A program made the position numbers and the translations under genes. Below, one piece after another: positions 25,593 through 36,188 of a stretch of 64,000 nt of DNA; the stretch's first letter is position 1, and every line of letters starts with the position of its first letter. The notes under the pieces were generated by a model. It was not told the origin of the DNA. It saw only the letters and a program-made list of their open reading frames with translations, and made no database searches. This DNA is from Aculops lycopersici (taxonomy: Eukaryota > Arthropoda > Arachnida > Trombidiformes > Eriophyidae): positions 1,770,664-1,834,663 of the forward strand of contig WNKI01000005.1 in NCBI GenBank assembly GCA_015350385.1, read 5' to 3'.

Positions 25593-26483
25593 GCTAACCT
25601 ATAAGCATCTAGTCGACTAGCTAGTCTCGAGCATGTACATGAATTCCAATTGAAAAACGCAATCAAATTGAGAACTTGTAGCCTGTAAGCGAATGTTTTG
25701 GTTGTAGCAGTTGTACTTCCAGATTTGACTCGAGCGACGAGCCAAGAAACGCACACAACTTCTCCGACATGACGACGCAACCACTTGCGCCCGTTTGACC
25801 AGCCGAAGAAATGCCGCAGTGCAACCGTTTATACAAAATTACAACAAGCTTACAACGCCAAAGAGACAACAATCTATTTGTTAGTCTAAATGATATGATC
25901 ACGATAAGTTTCTGGCTTTTGCTATGTTCGACTAAAACCCTTAAGCTTGTGTATCATGCATCAAGAAATCTTGCATTTCTATCGGCTCTTTCCGGTTGCT
26001 ACATTCCTCTCTCGTAAGAGTAACATTTTCCACTTGGACCAGAGGCAAAAACATAAACTGCCACACAATGGACTAGCCATTAAACAGTTTCCGCCCTCAG
26101 CTATTTTCTCATCTAGTTTGCGGTTTAGTTTTCTCGTGGCAAGAGGCGGAATGTTTTGCGTCAATCTTTGCATGTTTTGTATGGAAACATGCAAACAAGA
26201 GAAACCAAACGATTTTATCTCCCTTCAAATCCGCAAACGAAAACACCAAATTCAATCTTCCTTTCATTGCCAACGAAAGGAAGTCAGTGGTTACATTTAG
26301 AACAGGAAGTGGGGCGCGTTAAAACTATGTGCGTTTATCTAGCGCGGGAATTCGATCCCATTCAAGGATGACTTTCCTATCGCAACCACAAGGCAACTAA
26401 TTCAATCATCACACGAGTGTGCAATAGAAAACTTCAAAAATGATGCTATTTGGACGGAGATTTGCCATTCAATCTACTAGCCA

Positions 26484-26489
26484 TTTAAT
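26484..26489 (-). terminator. Possible poly(A) signal ATTAAA
   Basis: ATTAAA on the minus strand, about 50 bases beyond the TAG that ends the candidate terminal exon at 26538-26664. It is meaningful only if that exon is real. Confidence 0.3.
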
Positions 26490-26537
26490 GTCGTGAGATA
26501 ACTGGACTTACAAAATGATATGGCAAACTGCGAGCAC

Positions 26538-26664
26538 CTAGCGACAAAATGGAATACAAACGCACGACTGGACTACAAACGTGGCGAGCAGCGACGCCGA
26601 GCGGCCAAAGAAGGAACTAGCGGATCTGGCGCGGGCAGACATGTGTTGCAACAACGAGTGTTGA
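26538..26664 (-). CDS. Candidate last exon of the multi-pass membrane gene
   Basis: The membrane-protein frame at 27775-28533 reaches its stop inside a perfect donor (CTCTAG|GTAAGTA). If that donor is used (phase 2), this segment fits. It has a strong acceptor (CTCTTTTTCATATAG), phase-2 entry, and an open frame of 42 codons ending in TAG, with ATTAAA about 50 bases later. It would add a Ser/Arg/Leu-rich tail (begins SQHSLLQHMSARARS). Use of this exon would put the cyclin gene at 26802-27680 inside the intron on the opposite strand. It carries no recognisable domain. Confidence 0.35.
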
Positions 26665-26801
26665 CTATATGAAAAAGAGTTCACCTCATGATGTAAATAT
26701 TATTCAATTTACATGTAGAAATTCATATAAATACATATTTAATTTCATTTATGTTATCACAATATATAGACCGTCTAAGCTAGGAGACTGGAACTTTCAA
26801 A

Positions 26802-27680
26802 ATGAACGAAGGGGACGAAATGAGAGTTATGCCGGTGTTCGAGGCCGGCGCGAGGCTGCGGATACCATCCGAGACCCAGTGTTTAGCTGCCCACCTGTTT
26901 CATCGGTTCTATTATCACACCAATCAAACCTTCGAATCCTGCGAATCTTACACAGTGGCAGCCGCTTGCCTGAAGTTAGCCTCAATGTTCTATAACCAAA
27001 CGATCGACTCAAGTGATCTCAGTCTTGTCATGTCGGCAATCATTAGACCGAAGGGCAATTTTTATCTCGATCGAGCCACTGAAATGAAGTACCAGCGTTC
27101 CATAGATTTGACGATGCAAATTGTACTAGTCAATGTAAGATTTGAGGTCAATTATAAGAACATGAGACGTATACCTCCAGGCGAATTGGCCAAGAGAGCC
27201 AGAGCTAAGGTGGAGAGAGAAACAAGGATGACCCCTGAGGAGATTCGATTGGAAGAAGAACGGGGGCTGACCAGAAACAATCGTGATATTATCAGCGGCC
27301 AAAGATGGCTAGCTCACTATCTCAAGAGCATTATGTATTTTGTGGGCGGTTCTGGGATGCCCTACTTCAAGAAGATGGCAAACATAGCATGGACTTTGTT
27401 AAACGATTGCCACTGGACAACAGGAGTGATACAAAACAACCAAAGTCACCTAGCATGTTGCTGTCTCATAATGGCTATCGAAATACTAGAGCCAGCACTT
27501 AATTGCTCAAAGGAGGACAAGGAGCCCTTCTGGAAGTTTATAGATAAAAAATGGAATCTAATACTCTGCGATGACTTTGATGACATCAGACTTGGCAGAA
27601 TGAAGTCGGATGTTATCAACTATTACAAAGAATTCGATCGCGCTATCCAAAATCAATTCAAAACTTATGTGATCGGCTAG
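26802..27680 (+). CDS. Cyclin of the transcriptional class (L/K/T/Q-like)
   Basis: Intronless, 292 aa. An N-terminal cyclin box (residues ~10-118) has the class signature FEAGARLRIPSE and HLFHRFYYHTNQTF. A second box (~166-275) has AWTLLNDCHWTTGV and a FWKFIDKKWN segment. Such cyclins activate CDK9/10/11/12-type kinases in the nucleus. Two features are odd. The conserved LAxKxEE that contacts the kinase reads LASMFYN (Met62 in place of Lys, acidic residues gone). A charged helix-like insertion (~121-165, RRIPPGELAKRARAKVERET) separates the two boxes. It may be a diverged cyclin with altered or lost CDK binding. The exact subfamily (Q, L, K or T) cannot be fixed by eye. AATAAA lies 78 bases downstream. 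The gene converges on the membrane-protein gene. Confidence 0.75.
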   Translation: MNEGDEMRVMPVFEAGARLRIPSETQCLAAHLFHRFYYHTNQTFESCESYTVAAACLKLASMFYNQTIDSSDLSLVMSAIIRPKGNFYLDRATEMKYQRSIDLTMQIVLVNVRFEVNYKNMRRIPPGELAKRARAKVERETRMTPEEIRLEEERGLTRNNRDIISGQRWLAHYLKSIMYFVGGSGMPYFKKMANIAWTLLNDCHWTTGVIQNNQSHLACCCLIMAIEILEPALNCSKEDKEPFWKFIDKKWNLILCDDFDDIRLGRMKSDVINYYKEFDRAIQNQFKTYVIG

Positions 27681-27757
27681 CCAGCCAGTGTATAAAATAG
27701 CTAATCGTGAAATTAGAGAGTTTGACAACTAGGAGAAAACGAAACGAAGTTTGAGAA

Positions 27758-27763
27758 AATAAA
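27758..27763 (+). terminator. Poly(A) signal AATAAA for the cyclin gene
   Basis: AATAAA, 78 bases after the cyclin stop codon and just outside the converging membrane-protein frame. Confidence 0.65.
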
Positions 27764-27774
27764 CCCTATGTTAC

Positions 27775-28533
27775 TTACCTAGAGTTAGCTCGAGTTGTTT
27801 CGGTCAGGTGGTAGTAGGACCAGGCTGCAATGAATATGGGAAGTGAGGAAGCCAGACAAACTAAGGCAGATTGCGACAGTATTCCTTCCTCTCTGTAAAT
27901 TGTCGCCGATAGGGCTATGAGTTGCAGTGTCACAAGAGCTGCAATGGCTTGATTGAATTGTATCGGAACCGATTCACCAAGGTTGAGCAAATTTTTAGAT
28001 TCCTGAATGACCAAGTAAACACCTAGGTAACTAAGTATAGTCAGGATAATCACTAGAGCTCGAACGGTTATCGAGGTTCTTGTCAGAGGAGGTTCCCACT
28101 GGTCGAGATCTTGCGATTCTGTGTCATGTATGTTAGCGTGGTGTGAGATCCATTTGCTGAAGCTCTTGATCATATCAAGAACTAGGTAAATTTCCAGAAA
28201 TAAGAACAGGGGTTCAACGACGGATAAAAGAGTTGAGAATACCGGCGTTACAATTGAAAGGATGAGGGTTCCACTTTCAGTTCCTGTGGCCATTATAATT
28301 AAAGCAAGGCCAACGGGTAAGGATAATAGGTCGAACCCGATCAATTTCAACATAGTTTTCCGGGTAATATCGCAGCCTAGTATAAAGAGTATCAATACAA
28401 CTGTATGAGTCATTAGGGTTTCTCGGCCGAGTGTTTGAATAATAATCGGCCATGATGCTAAATAAAGGGCTGGCAGCCATCTTATTAGCATGCCAAAGGG
28501 ATTGAATAATAAGGGCAGTAAAAACAACAACAT
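27775..28533 (-). CDS. Multi-pass membrane protein, unidentified
   Basis: Open frame of 252 codons from ATG at 28533. It is very hydrophobic, with about six to seven predicted membrane segments (for example LLFLLPLLFNPFGMLI, THTVVLILFILGC, VRALVIILTILSYLGVYLVI, FIAAWSYY) and one acidic loop (HDTESQDLDQWEPPL). I do not recognise the family; ER or endomembrane location is a guess. The stop lies in a consensus donor (TCTAG|GTAAGTA at 27778/27779) and there is no poly(A) signal just downstream. The mRNA may therefore splice to 26538-26664, giving 293 aa. The start is 394 bp from the Arp3 start, head to head. Confidence 0.7.
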   Translation of the reverse strand: MLLFLLPLLFNPFGMLIRWLPALYLASWPIIIQTLGRETLMTHTVVLILFILGCDITRKTMLKLIGFDLLSLPVGLALIIMATGTESGTLILSIVTPVFSTLLSVVEPLFLFLEIYLVLDMIKSFSKWISHHANIHDTESQDLDQWEPPLTRTSITVRALVIILTILSYLGVYLVIQESKNLLNLGESVPIQFNQAIAALVTLQLIALSATIYREEGILSQSALVCLASSLPIFIAAWSYYHLTETTRANSR

Positions 28534-28927
28534 GGTGATAGGTTGTTGAGGTATCTCGTGGGTTGTGATTCAGATGCAAATCAGGTTGTTGTGATGGATG
28601 GTATTCACACGAGGATCCAAACAACAAGTTGCGGCGCGTAAGTGGAGGCCGCGAGAAGCAAGTGAAGATGCATTCGAATTTGGCGCCGTTGGTCGGTGAC
28701 TCAGGTTGTGAAATAACACAGAGGGATTTTTACGGTTTTGGTCACTGCAAACTTTTTTCTCCTCTGTAGATCTCTCACTGACACATGAGATGGGATTGAC
28801 TTTATTTACATGTTGTCCAATTACTGTCATATCATTGATATTATTATAACCCCACTTATTATTGACCTCATTAGATAATCACAATATCACAATCATAAGC
28901 TAACTTATTTATCAACACCAGCGCACC
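28534..28927. promoter_or_regulatory. Shared upstream region, membrane protein / Arp3
   Basis: 394 bp separate the two divergent start codons, so this must hold both promoters and 5'UTRs. It is AT-rich near the Arp3 side. No TATA box or named element can be assigned with confidence. Confidence 0.5.
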
Positions 28928-30187
28928 ATGGCCTTCTCGCTGCCCGCCATTGTGATCGACAATGGTACTGGTTACACAAAACTTGGCTATGCCGGCAATA
29001 GAGAACCTCAATTTATTATCCCATCAACAATTGCAATAAAGGAGAACATGAAGGTTGGTGATCAGGCATCGCGAAGGCTAACCAAAGGCATTGATGATCT
29101 CGACTTCTATATTGGAGACGAAGCGCTAGACGCCAAGGGATACTCAATCAAGTATCCCATTCGTCATGGAATCGTCGAGGATTGGGATTTGATGGAAAGA
29201 TACTGGGAACAGTGCATTTTCAAATATCTTCGCGCCGAACCAGAGGATCATTATTTTCTACTCACAGAGCCACCACTAAATACACCTGAGAATCGAGAGT
29301 ACACAGCTGAAATTATGTTCGAGTCCTTCAATGTGCCTGGCTTGTATATTGCCGTCCAAGCCGTTCTAGCTTTAGCTGCCTCCTGGACCTCGAGGCCGGT
29401 TGGCGAGCGAACCCTAACTGGAATCGTCATCGACTCTGGCGATGGAGTTACACATTGTATCCCGGTCGCAGAGGGTTATGTGATTGGCAGTTGTATTAAG
29501 CACATACCTATCGCCGGTAGAAATATCACCTATTTTATCCAAAGTCTACTTAGAGAACGAGAGCCAAACATACCGCCAGAACAGTCGCTTGAAACCGCAA
29601 AGGCCATTAAGGAGCGATTCTGTTATATTTGTCCAGATTTAGCAAAAGAATTTGAGAAGCATGATAAAAATCCATCCAAATGGGTTAAGCAGTATATTGG
29701 GCAGAATAATATTACAAAGGCACCATTCGAAGTAGATGTCGGCTTCGAGCGTTTCCTAGGTCCTGAGATTTTTTTCAACCCCGAAATGGCAAACTCTGAA
29801 TTTCTAGCACCACTGTCTGAGATAGTAGACGATTGTATTCAAAACTCGCCAATAGATGTCCGCAGGCCACTGTACAAAAATATCGTCCTCTCTGGTGGAT
29901 CAACCATGTTTAGAGATTTCGATAGGAGACTCCAACGCGACATACAAAAGCTGGTGAATGCTAGATTAAAGTCAAGTTACTCGCTAAGTCAAGGAAGATT
30001 GGAGCCAAAACCAATAGATGTTCAAGTATTATCGCACCACATGCAAAGATATGCCGTTTGGTTCGGAGGCTCCATGTTGGCCTCGACCTCGGAGTTCTAT
30101 TCAACTTATTGCCACACGAAAGCACAATATGACGAGTGGGGACCGTCGATATGTCGACACAATCCAGTTTTTGGAACGATCAGCTGA
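28928..30187 (+). CDS. Arp3: Actin-related protein 3 (Arp2/3 complex)
   Basis: Intronless, 419 aa; human ARP3 has 418. Arp3 and Arp2 form the nucleating dimer of the Arp2/3 complex, which starts branched actin filaments at the cell cortex. The actin fold is conserved throughout: nucleotide-binding IDNGTGYTKLGYAGN, phosphate loop IDSGDGVTH, NTPENREYTAEIMFESFNVP, DVRRPLYKNIVLSGGSTMFR and the Arp3 tail SICRHNPVFG. The Arp3-specific RAEPEDHYFLLTEPPLNTPE segment and the subdomain-4 insert are present, so this is not actin or Arp2. The start ATG has context CGCACCATGG. Nothing is truncated. Absence of introns in such a conserved gene is notable; intact reading and a plausible downstream poly(A) signal fit an active gene. 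Confidence 0.98.
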   Translation: MAFSLPAIVIDNGTGYTKLGYAGNREPQFIIPSTIAIKENMKVGDQASRRLTKGIDDLDFYIGDEALDAKGYSIKYPIRHGIVEDWDLMERYWEQCIFKYLRAEPEDHYFLLTEPPLNTPENREYTAEIMFESFNVPGLYIAVQAVLALAASWTSRPVGERTLTGIVIDSGDGVTHCIPVAEGYVIGSCIKHIPIAGRNITYFIQSLLREREPNIPPEQSLETAKAIKERFCYICPDLAKEFEKHDKNPSKWVKQYIGQNNITKAPFEVDVGFERFLGPEIFFNPEMANSEFLAPLSEIVDDCIQNSPIDVRRPLYKNIVLSGGSTMFRDFDRRLQRDIQKLVNARLKSSYSLSQGRLEPKPIDVQVLSHHMQRYAVWFGGSMLASTSEFYSTYCHTKAQYDEWGPSICRHNPVFGTIS

Positions 30188-30636
30188 GAAATGAGATGTG
30201 TTAGATTGTGATTTAATCAGCAACAATAGAAACAACAACAAAAGAGCCGATACATCGACAACAAAACACGATGTAAAGTCTCGAGAGAACAGTAAACCCT
30301 AACCTTATTTGCCATAGACATGTGGTCAGTCCATCTATATCATGAATGATTTTAGTGTATCTATGTATATTTCCCATTTTAATGTACTACTACCCCAACA
30401 GCTAAAACTAGGCAACCTTGTAGCCAAGACTCGTGAGTTTGTAAGAGTAATTTGGTCGCATAATGCAACTAGCCCTATTCAAGTCTTTAGTGGCGAGTTT
30501 TAGGTTTCCTCCTTCAGCGGCCATTGAATCCAATCCCTGGCTTAGTGAGCAATTCTGCTGGATTGAAAGTTGTAGAGGTTGAGATAGAGTTAGATTTAAG
30601 TTCATTTAGTTTGATGGCGGAAGAGTCGGGGACAGA

Positions 30637-30642
30637 AATAAA
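30637..30642 (+). terminator. Likely poly(A) signal AATAAA for Arp3
   Basis: AATAAA, 450 bases past the Arp3 stop codon; no nearer plus-strand AATAAA was seen. The 3'UTR would be about 470 bases. Confidence 0.4.
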
Positions 30643-32056
30643 GTAATTACTGCAACTAATTGGCCAAATCTGGCTTTGAGCCAAAATCAATCTACACGCT
30701 CGATTAGCTGGCTAAGCTTCCGTCAGCGAAATTGCGGTCTTGCCGAGTTTCTTCGAGTGCAGTGCATAGCAACGGATGGACCATTGTCGAGCTCGACAAC
30801 AGATGGTTAGTAGCGAGTGGTTGGGCGTCTACGATCAAAAGCTAGCTAACGCACGAGTGAATCGTCGTGGTCTGCGTTGTACACACTTAGGTAACTTAAT
30901 GAAATAATTGATTGACATGCTAAGCGGCTCGTTTGGCACGAACGCTAAGAAGCAGCAAGTGAGGGTCTCGCCAACTCACGGCCACCTGACGAACGAGAGT
31001 CCGCTTGCTATTTGCTCACGAACAATTGGATCTGCCAATTCTAGCGAAGCTAAGCCGACTTCCGGTTGGCGCTGCTGGTGATACCTTAACTCAAGTTGCG
31101 CGTTCACATCATAAACTAAGCCGACTAATGCAGATACGAAATTTAGTTGGAGGAGCAGGCCAAACTTGAATGTACACTTGCGCAAATTCCCAGTGAGCAA
31201 GCGAACGACGACGATGAGCACGTTAGCCTCCAACGGGAGACCGAGGCGACTAATTGTGGCGGCTGACTCACTTGCTTGCTGCCTGGCTGGCCGTTCGCTC
31301 GGCTACTGACCACCGCCGCCCGAGACTAACGGCTCAGATTTGAGCGCCGATTGTTTACTTAGCATTAGTCGTCGGCAATGGGAGTTAGGTCGGCGTGTTG
31401 TAGTTGGCGGACGCACATTGCGTAATCACTTAAGTGACCATAGCGCACAAGTGAGCAAGTTTAGCGGCCAAGTGGTTGCTTCTGTTGTCGGTGTTGTCGT
31501 CGTCATAAGTTGCCTTTAAGTAAAACGCTGGCTCGAATGCGCGGCCACCGAGAAATGATCGCGGCCTTAGTCTTGGTCCTGGTTTGCCACAACAACTTTT
31601 GCCCGCCAACCAACCGCCTGACCAGAGGCGAGTAAACGACACCCAAAGCGCAACCAGAGGGAAGAAGTCGTCACACAAAATCGCCGACTTAAATCACGAG
31701 CAAAGCTAGAAGAGAGAGAGAGAGAGCGAGAAACTAAGAGGCGACCTCTTCTCGTATCGTCCACTTCCGGCGGACGAGAGAAAACATCATCAGCGTCGCA
31801 GCGGCTACGCAACCAGCAACAAAAACCTAAATGTGAGCGTGTCTACGGCCCTCACGAGTCGCGCCCTGTGCTTTTAGGTGATTGATGGTGGCGATTCAAT
31901 GGGTTGCATGGCCAGTCGTGTGTCGGGTTCTTCGTTGATTTCATGGTTTCGAGTCAGTTGGTTTATGGACGAAAACCGGAAGTCGCCGGTTCTGTGTGGG
32001 CGTGTAGAATGGTTAATTGATTTTGTGCAATCCACTATTCGGGAGCAAAAACTTAC
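30643..32056. other. Non-coding, 3' side of the CA-related gene
   Basis: Lies between Arp3 and the last visible exon of the carbonic anhydrase-related gene. That exon ends in a donor, so at least one more exon is expected on the minus strand here or further left. The minus-strand open frame at 30976-31233 is a candidate but its phase does not fit. ACTTCCGG words occur at 31068, 31763 and 31976, and a short (GA)n run near 31711-31730. Confidence 0.4.
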
Positions 32057-33094
32057 CTGTTCATTTGACTGGCATAGTTGAAATCTAGTGGCAGATTTTG
32101 CATCATCTCTTGGCGAATCAGACTTCCTGAGAGTTCCCTGAATCTTCACCTGTAAGTTGCTTATTGTTGTTCGAAGCAACCGGCGATTTAATGGTCTAAC
32201 TGGACGAATATTCTCCTGATTCGTGTTAAGCTTCTCAAATAGACCATCAAATTTACTTGAATCCACTCGCAACGCCCTGTTCAATAGAATCCAATCGACA
32301 CTCTCAACACATGGCGGCCGATTCATTGAACCCTGGTAAGTTAAGTACTCGCTTGAGGTGGTCACAAGAGACTGCAAGTGTTTCCTCGTCAATTGAAGTT
32401 CAATGGTGTTGCTTTCATTTGGTATGGCACTCAGATTGTCGAGTATAAAGTCAAGTGGAGACTTGAGGGAAACGCTAGTCTCCTCCTTTGATGTGACTGT
32501 TTGTATGAAAACACTTACTGCGGCGAAAAGGTTCGGTCTGGCGCCCTCACCTTCCGAGGCAAATCTAAGCGCCTCACTAGCACTTGAGGCCGAGTGTTTG
32601 TTGTAAAAATGTAACTGTAACTCGCCATCAAAAGCATGACCACCAACTAGATGCTCACTGGTTTTGGCAGTCGCTAAGTTTGCCGAAGATTCTTTCCCTT
32701 CTTCTTCTTCTTCATCTAGATTTAAACTTTCAGGATTTGTTTCTGTTTTTGTAGATTTACTTGACGAGGACGATTGCTCACTTGGTACTGCTGCCGCGCC
32801 AATCACTTGATTAAAGTTGATTAGCGACGATGAAGATGAATGCAACTCAATCTTGTACAATTTGTACGCATAACTCAATGGTCCTTTGGCTAAAATAAGC
32901 TGGTCATCTATTTCTGTCGATGACTGGGAGATAGGAGACAAACTTGGAGGAGTCTTGAGGCCGATTGAGTCGCTGGACTTCGTATTGGTGTTCGTTGCTG
33001 AGGTTGCGGTCGCGGAAGTGAAAGTGGAACTCGAACGCTCGAGCCAAACCTCAATGCCACGCCCACTATTGAGTAATTGCACTTTGATTGGCTT
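32057..33094 (-). CDS. Carbonic anhydrase-related protein, exon 3
   Basis: A 1038-bp exon, phase 0 to 0, from an ACTCCACAG acceptor to a GTAAGTTT donor. It carries most of the CA domain: VQLLNSGRGIEVWLE, AYKLYKIELH, SEHLVGGHAFDGELQLHFYN, YLTYQGSMNRPPCVESVDWI, and NIRPVRPLNRRLLRT. Of the three zinc histidines of active enzymes, the first is Glu and the third is Gln (ELQLHFYN), and only the second His remains. The domain should therefore not hydrate CO2, as in CA10/CA11. Two low-complexity inserts, Ser/Thr-rich and acidic Ser/Glu-rich, enlarge loops that are short in vertebrate homologues. The family is usually secreted or synaptic. The C-terminus is not complete in this exon. Confidence 0.88.
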
Positions 33095-33404
33095 CTGTGG
33101 AGTTATCAGAAGTTGGTGAGTCGAGAATGAGCAGTCGAGAGCAAAGAGGATATAATTAGTATCTGGAAATGCAAATTCAATTTCAGTATCAATGAGAGAG
33201 AAGGAGGAGGAAATTAACATCAACTTGATCCCCTATTTTCTCCCTCCGAGGCCAATCAGCTTGCGCGTCACTAGCAGATGCTTGATTCGGCTATTCGCTA
33301 CCAACAGTGTATATATATATATCCATGTGAGCAACCGGCAATGAGCAGTCAATCAATAGGCTAGACGGCAAGCACTCGGCCTCAAGCCATCCTCCTCTAC
33401 TTAC

Positions 33405-33592
33405 CTGTTCGAACTTCTCCTCGAACCTCTGGGCCTCGTTCAATGCGCTCGCTTGCGCCGGAAGCCAAGCGAACTGCAGCGGGCCAAGCAGGTGGTCGTA
33501 AACTAGCCTGTCCGTAGGAATGTCGATGGGCGATTGTTTGCGGCCCGCGCTACAGAGACGCCATCGTTTGTTGATGTTCCAATAGTCAGGTC
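33405..33592 (-). CDS. Carbonic anhydrase-related protein, exon 2
   Basis: 188 bp, entering in phase 1 after a GCATTTGGAATAG acceptor and leaving in phase 0 at a GTAAGTAG donor. It encodes PDYWNINKRWRLCSAGRKQS and then PIDIPTDRLVYDHLLGPLQF, the standard N-terminal part of the CA fold (CxxGxxQSPI motif). It joins exon 1 to rebuild WWSYDGISG-PDYW. Confidence 0.9.
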
Positions 33593-36188
33593 CTATTCCA
33601 AATGCAAGTTTCATTTAAGTTGTTTTTAGCGCAAGTGTCCATTCAAATTGAAATGGTTCATTTCGTTTTGACGGGCAGTGCAAAAAAGGAGGGGGAGAAT
33701 CGACGTTAGCATCAATTTGGCACCAATAAAAGCTACACTTGCGATTTGCCAGCTCATATTTTGAAAAAAACTCGCCATCGACTCCATCGACCGACCAATA
33801 GACGAGAAAGAACCAACGGAGTTGAGGGGAACTAGTTGACGTGAGTTTCGCTAGGCGCACGTTTTATTGACACGACGACAAGTTGGCGTTGCGCTACCAC
33901 CGTCCGGCAGTCGCTTGCTGACACTTGCCTCTCGCTTTGTCTTTGTGCCTCTAGCTTAGGAAATTGTCTCGCTTGTCGTGAGTTTTACGTTGCCATCGAC
34001 ACTCTTGTCGATTCTTGTCGACGGTGTCAGTTTGAGTTGTGCGTTCTCTGTTGTTGTTATTACTACAGAAACAAAAGTGTGACGAAAAAAGGCTATCATT
34101 TCCTATGACCAATTCAAAAAATTATTTGCCATCGACGTTGTAGTTGTCAACTAAGACTGAGTTCGATGCTCAGAACACAAACTACTCCGAACCCCAAGAA
34201 TTGTGAGTGCAAATTTCACCGGTTCGCTGGAGTGTCGATTTTTAATGACACAAGAGGCAGCTCACAAACTCGTGGCACATTTGTACTGCTGCAGCAGGAA
34301 CTTTCAATGAGAAAGATAGATAGGGAGGAAGTTAATGAAGCGACCAAGAAACAATACGATTTTTAGTCTTGAATGGACGGAAAACGTTAAGACGCTTGGT
34401 CTTCTTTCTGGTGGTCTCTTCGTCTTTGTAATTTCGAGAGAGTCTCTCTTGTTTCGCGGCAAATATACTCAACAAAGTCCAAGAGGCTAGAATAGCTAGA
34501 TGGACTAACCAATACACCGAAGATTCGCCGGGCACCAAATTAGATTACGTCATTTGCGTTGCGCTTAGTGGTGGCGACCATTCAAACATACTGAGCACTC
34601 AGCGGTGCCACTTCCGGCCCATCACTTCGGCGCCGCATTAGCCGAAGCGAGCGAGCAAACCGCTCGCTAAAAACTCTCCAAAAACTCTGGCTGAATTGCC
34701 ACTAGTTGTGCTTCTATTGTAAGCAAGTTAGTAAGTAGTGGCTAGCGCAAGTGTTGATTTGATTGCATTGAATCACCGCAAGCAAGAGTAGCAAACGGAA
34801 AGAGCGAGAGAGATGGAGGGTAGAGCTGTTGGCATCTCGCACAGCTTGAAGCCTGTGAGCTTGTGAGTGGCGGAAGTGGCGCGAGATATTGAGTTACGCT
34901 CGTGGCCGGATGGTTTTTGTTCGCATTGTGGCCGGCAAACCGGCGAGTCCATTTGTTTGCTTGTGCAACTCGCGAGTCGCGAGGCAAGTGAATATCATTC
35001 CACAATAATGGCAACCACCAAGTGTCGGCAATGGTTTATGGTCAGCGACCAAGTGAGCAAGCAAAAGCAGCAAACTGTCTTATCCGCACTTCTCCGTCCA
35101 GTTGGCTTCCTATCCAACTGCTCCTTTGCTGCCAAAAACATTTGCGCGCCCACCAAAGTTATTGTTGGTTTTTCACTGGAACCTTTCTCCCCATCATAAA
35201 GGATAGGACGACTTATCACAAGGTGAACAGCGAGCGCCAACAACAATTGTATGTGTCTATCAGATCAATTGGTGGCAATGGACTACATAGGTAGCTGAGG
35301 TAAAGGTACCCAACCTACTGCTAACCTGTTCATAGTGCCGAGTTCGCAGAAAGTAATTTGTCATTTGCTCTGATTTGAAAAACTCCAGAAGGAGATAGCT
35401 ACGTATTTTGTTACTCTCAACCCCGAGTTAGTTTAGCATAAACGAAGCTCCGTCCCTCGGGCTGCGTCATTAATGTCTGTTTGAGAATTCGAAACGGGCG
35501 CGCTCGAATTGTTGGTGTACAATTAGCATGGCGCCCAAATGAGCATCTGAGGCTCGAGGCGATCGGAGCGGTTCACAAAGTTTTTGTTAAAACCTTTGTA
35601 AACCGTTGCAATGTTGATGAGATTGTAGTGAAATCAATTTGATTGCGCACAACATGCGCTCATGTTCCTAGCTTCGAAGGAAACTCTCATCGTTGAGTGT
35701 ACATATTCCTACCCGTGTTCACTAAATGAAGGCATAGAAATAGTCATCAAATGTAACCTGCAACCTGGGGAGTCGAACTCTAACTCTCTTGAATCAGAGT
35801 TAGTATTAGCGAGAGAAGGTCGAGGAGGTAAACTCGACTTCCGGTGCATGACTAATCTCTCCTCTCGTTGTCTTCTTCCACCCAATCGACTCGAGGATGA
35901 CACAATTCAAATTAGCACCAAGCGACACTATCTTGCACCATCTAACATGGACACTGACGCAACGTGACCCGGACGAGATAAGGATCTCTTGTCGTTAGTT
36001 ATCTATAGACAGAAATCTTGCCCCGATTTCACACACTCGGCGATTGCGGAAATGAACCGGAACTCGACCTCGGACTAATCCATCTTGGTTCGCGAGGAGA
36101 TGAGTCAATCTTCAAGAGTGATTACAGCAACGAGTCGCTTGGATAAAAACTTGATGGCGTCCGACTTAGCGACGTTTCCGAAACTCAC
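33593..36188 (-). other. Intron 1 of the CA-related gene
   Basis: About 2.6 kb with no supported exon. Two tempting open frames, minus 34332-34538 (one hydrophobic segment plus a basic tail, no ATG) and plus 35662-35967 (101 codons with ATG), lack splice or homology support. ACTTCCGG words occur at 34610 and 35837. Confidence 0.5.

Noticed and set aside
26330..26372. tRNA B-box-like GGAATTCGATCCC
   Set aside because: No matching A box or cloverleaf around it, and no terminator run of T at the right distance.
30976..31233. Minus-strand frame as the missing last exon of the CA-related gene
   Set aside because: The segment VYDVNAQLEL resembles the end of CA10 slightly, but neither available acceptor gives the required phase 0.
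34332..34538. Minus-strand frame with one hydrophobic segment and a basic tail
   Set aside because: Looks protein-like but has no ATG, no fitting acceptor, and lies inside an intron of the CA-related gene.
35662..35967. 101-codon plus-strand frame starting with ATG
   Set aside because: Faint resemblance to an extracellular domain only; no splice sites, signal peptide or recognisable motif.
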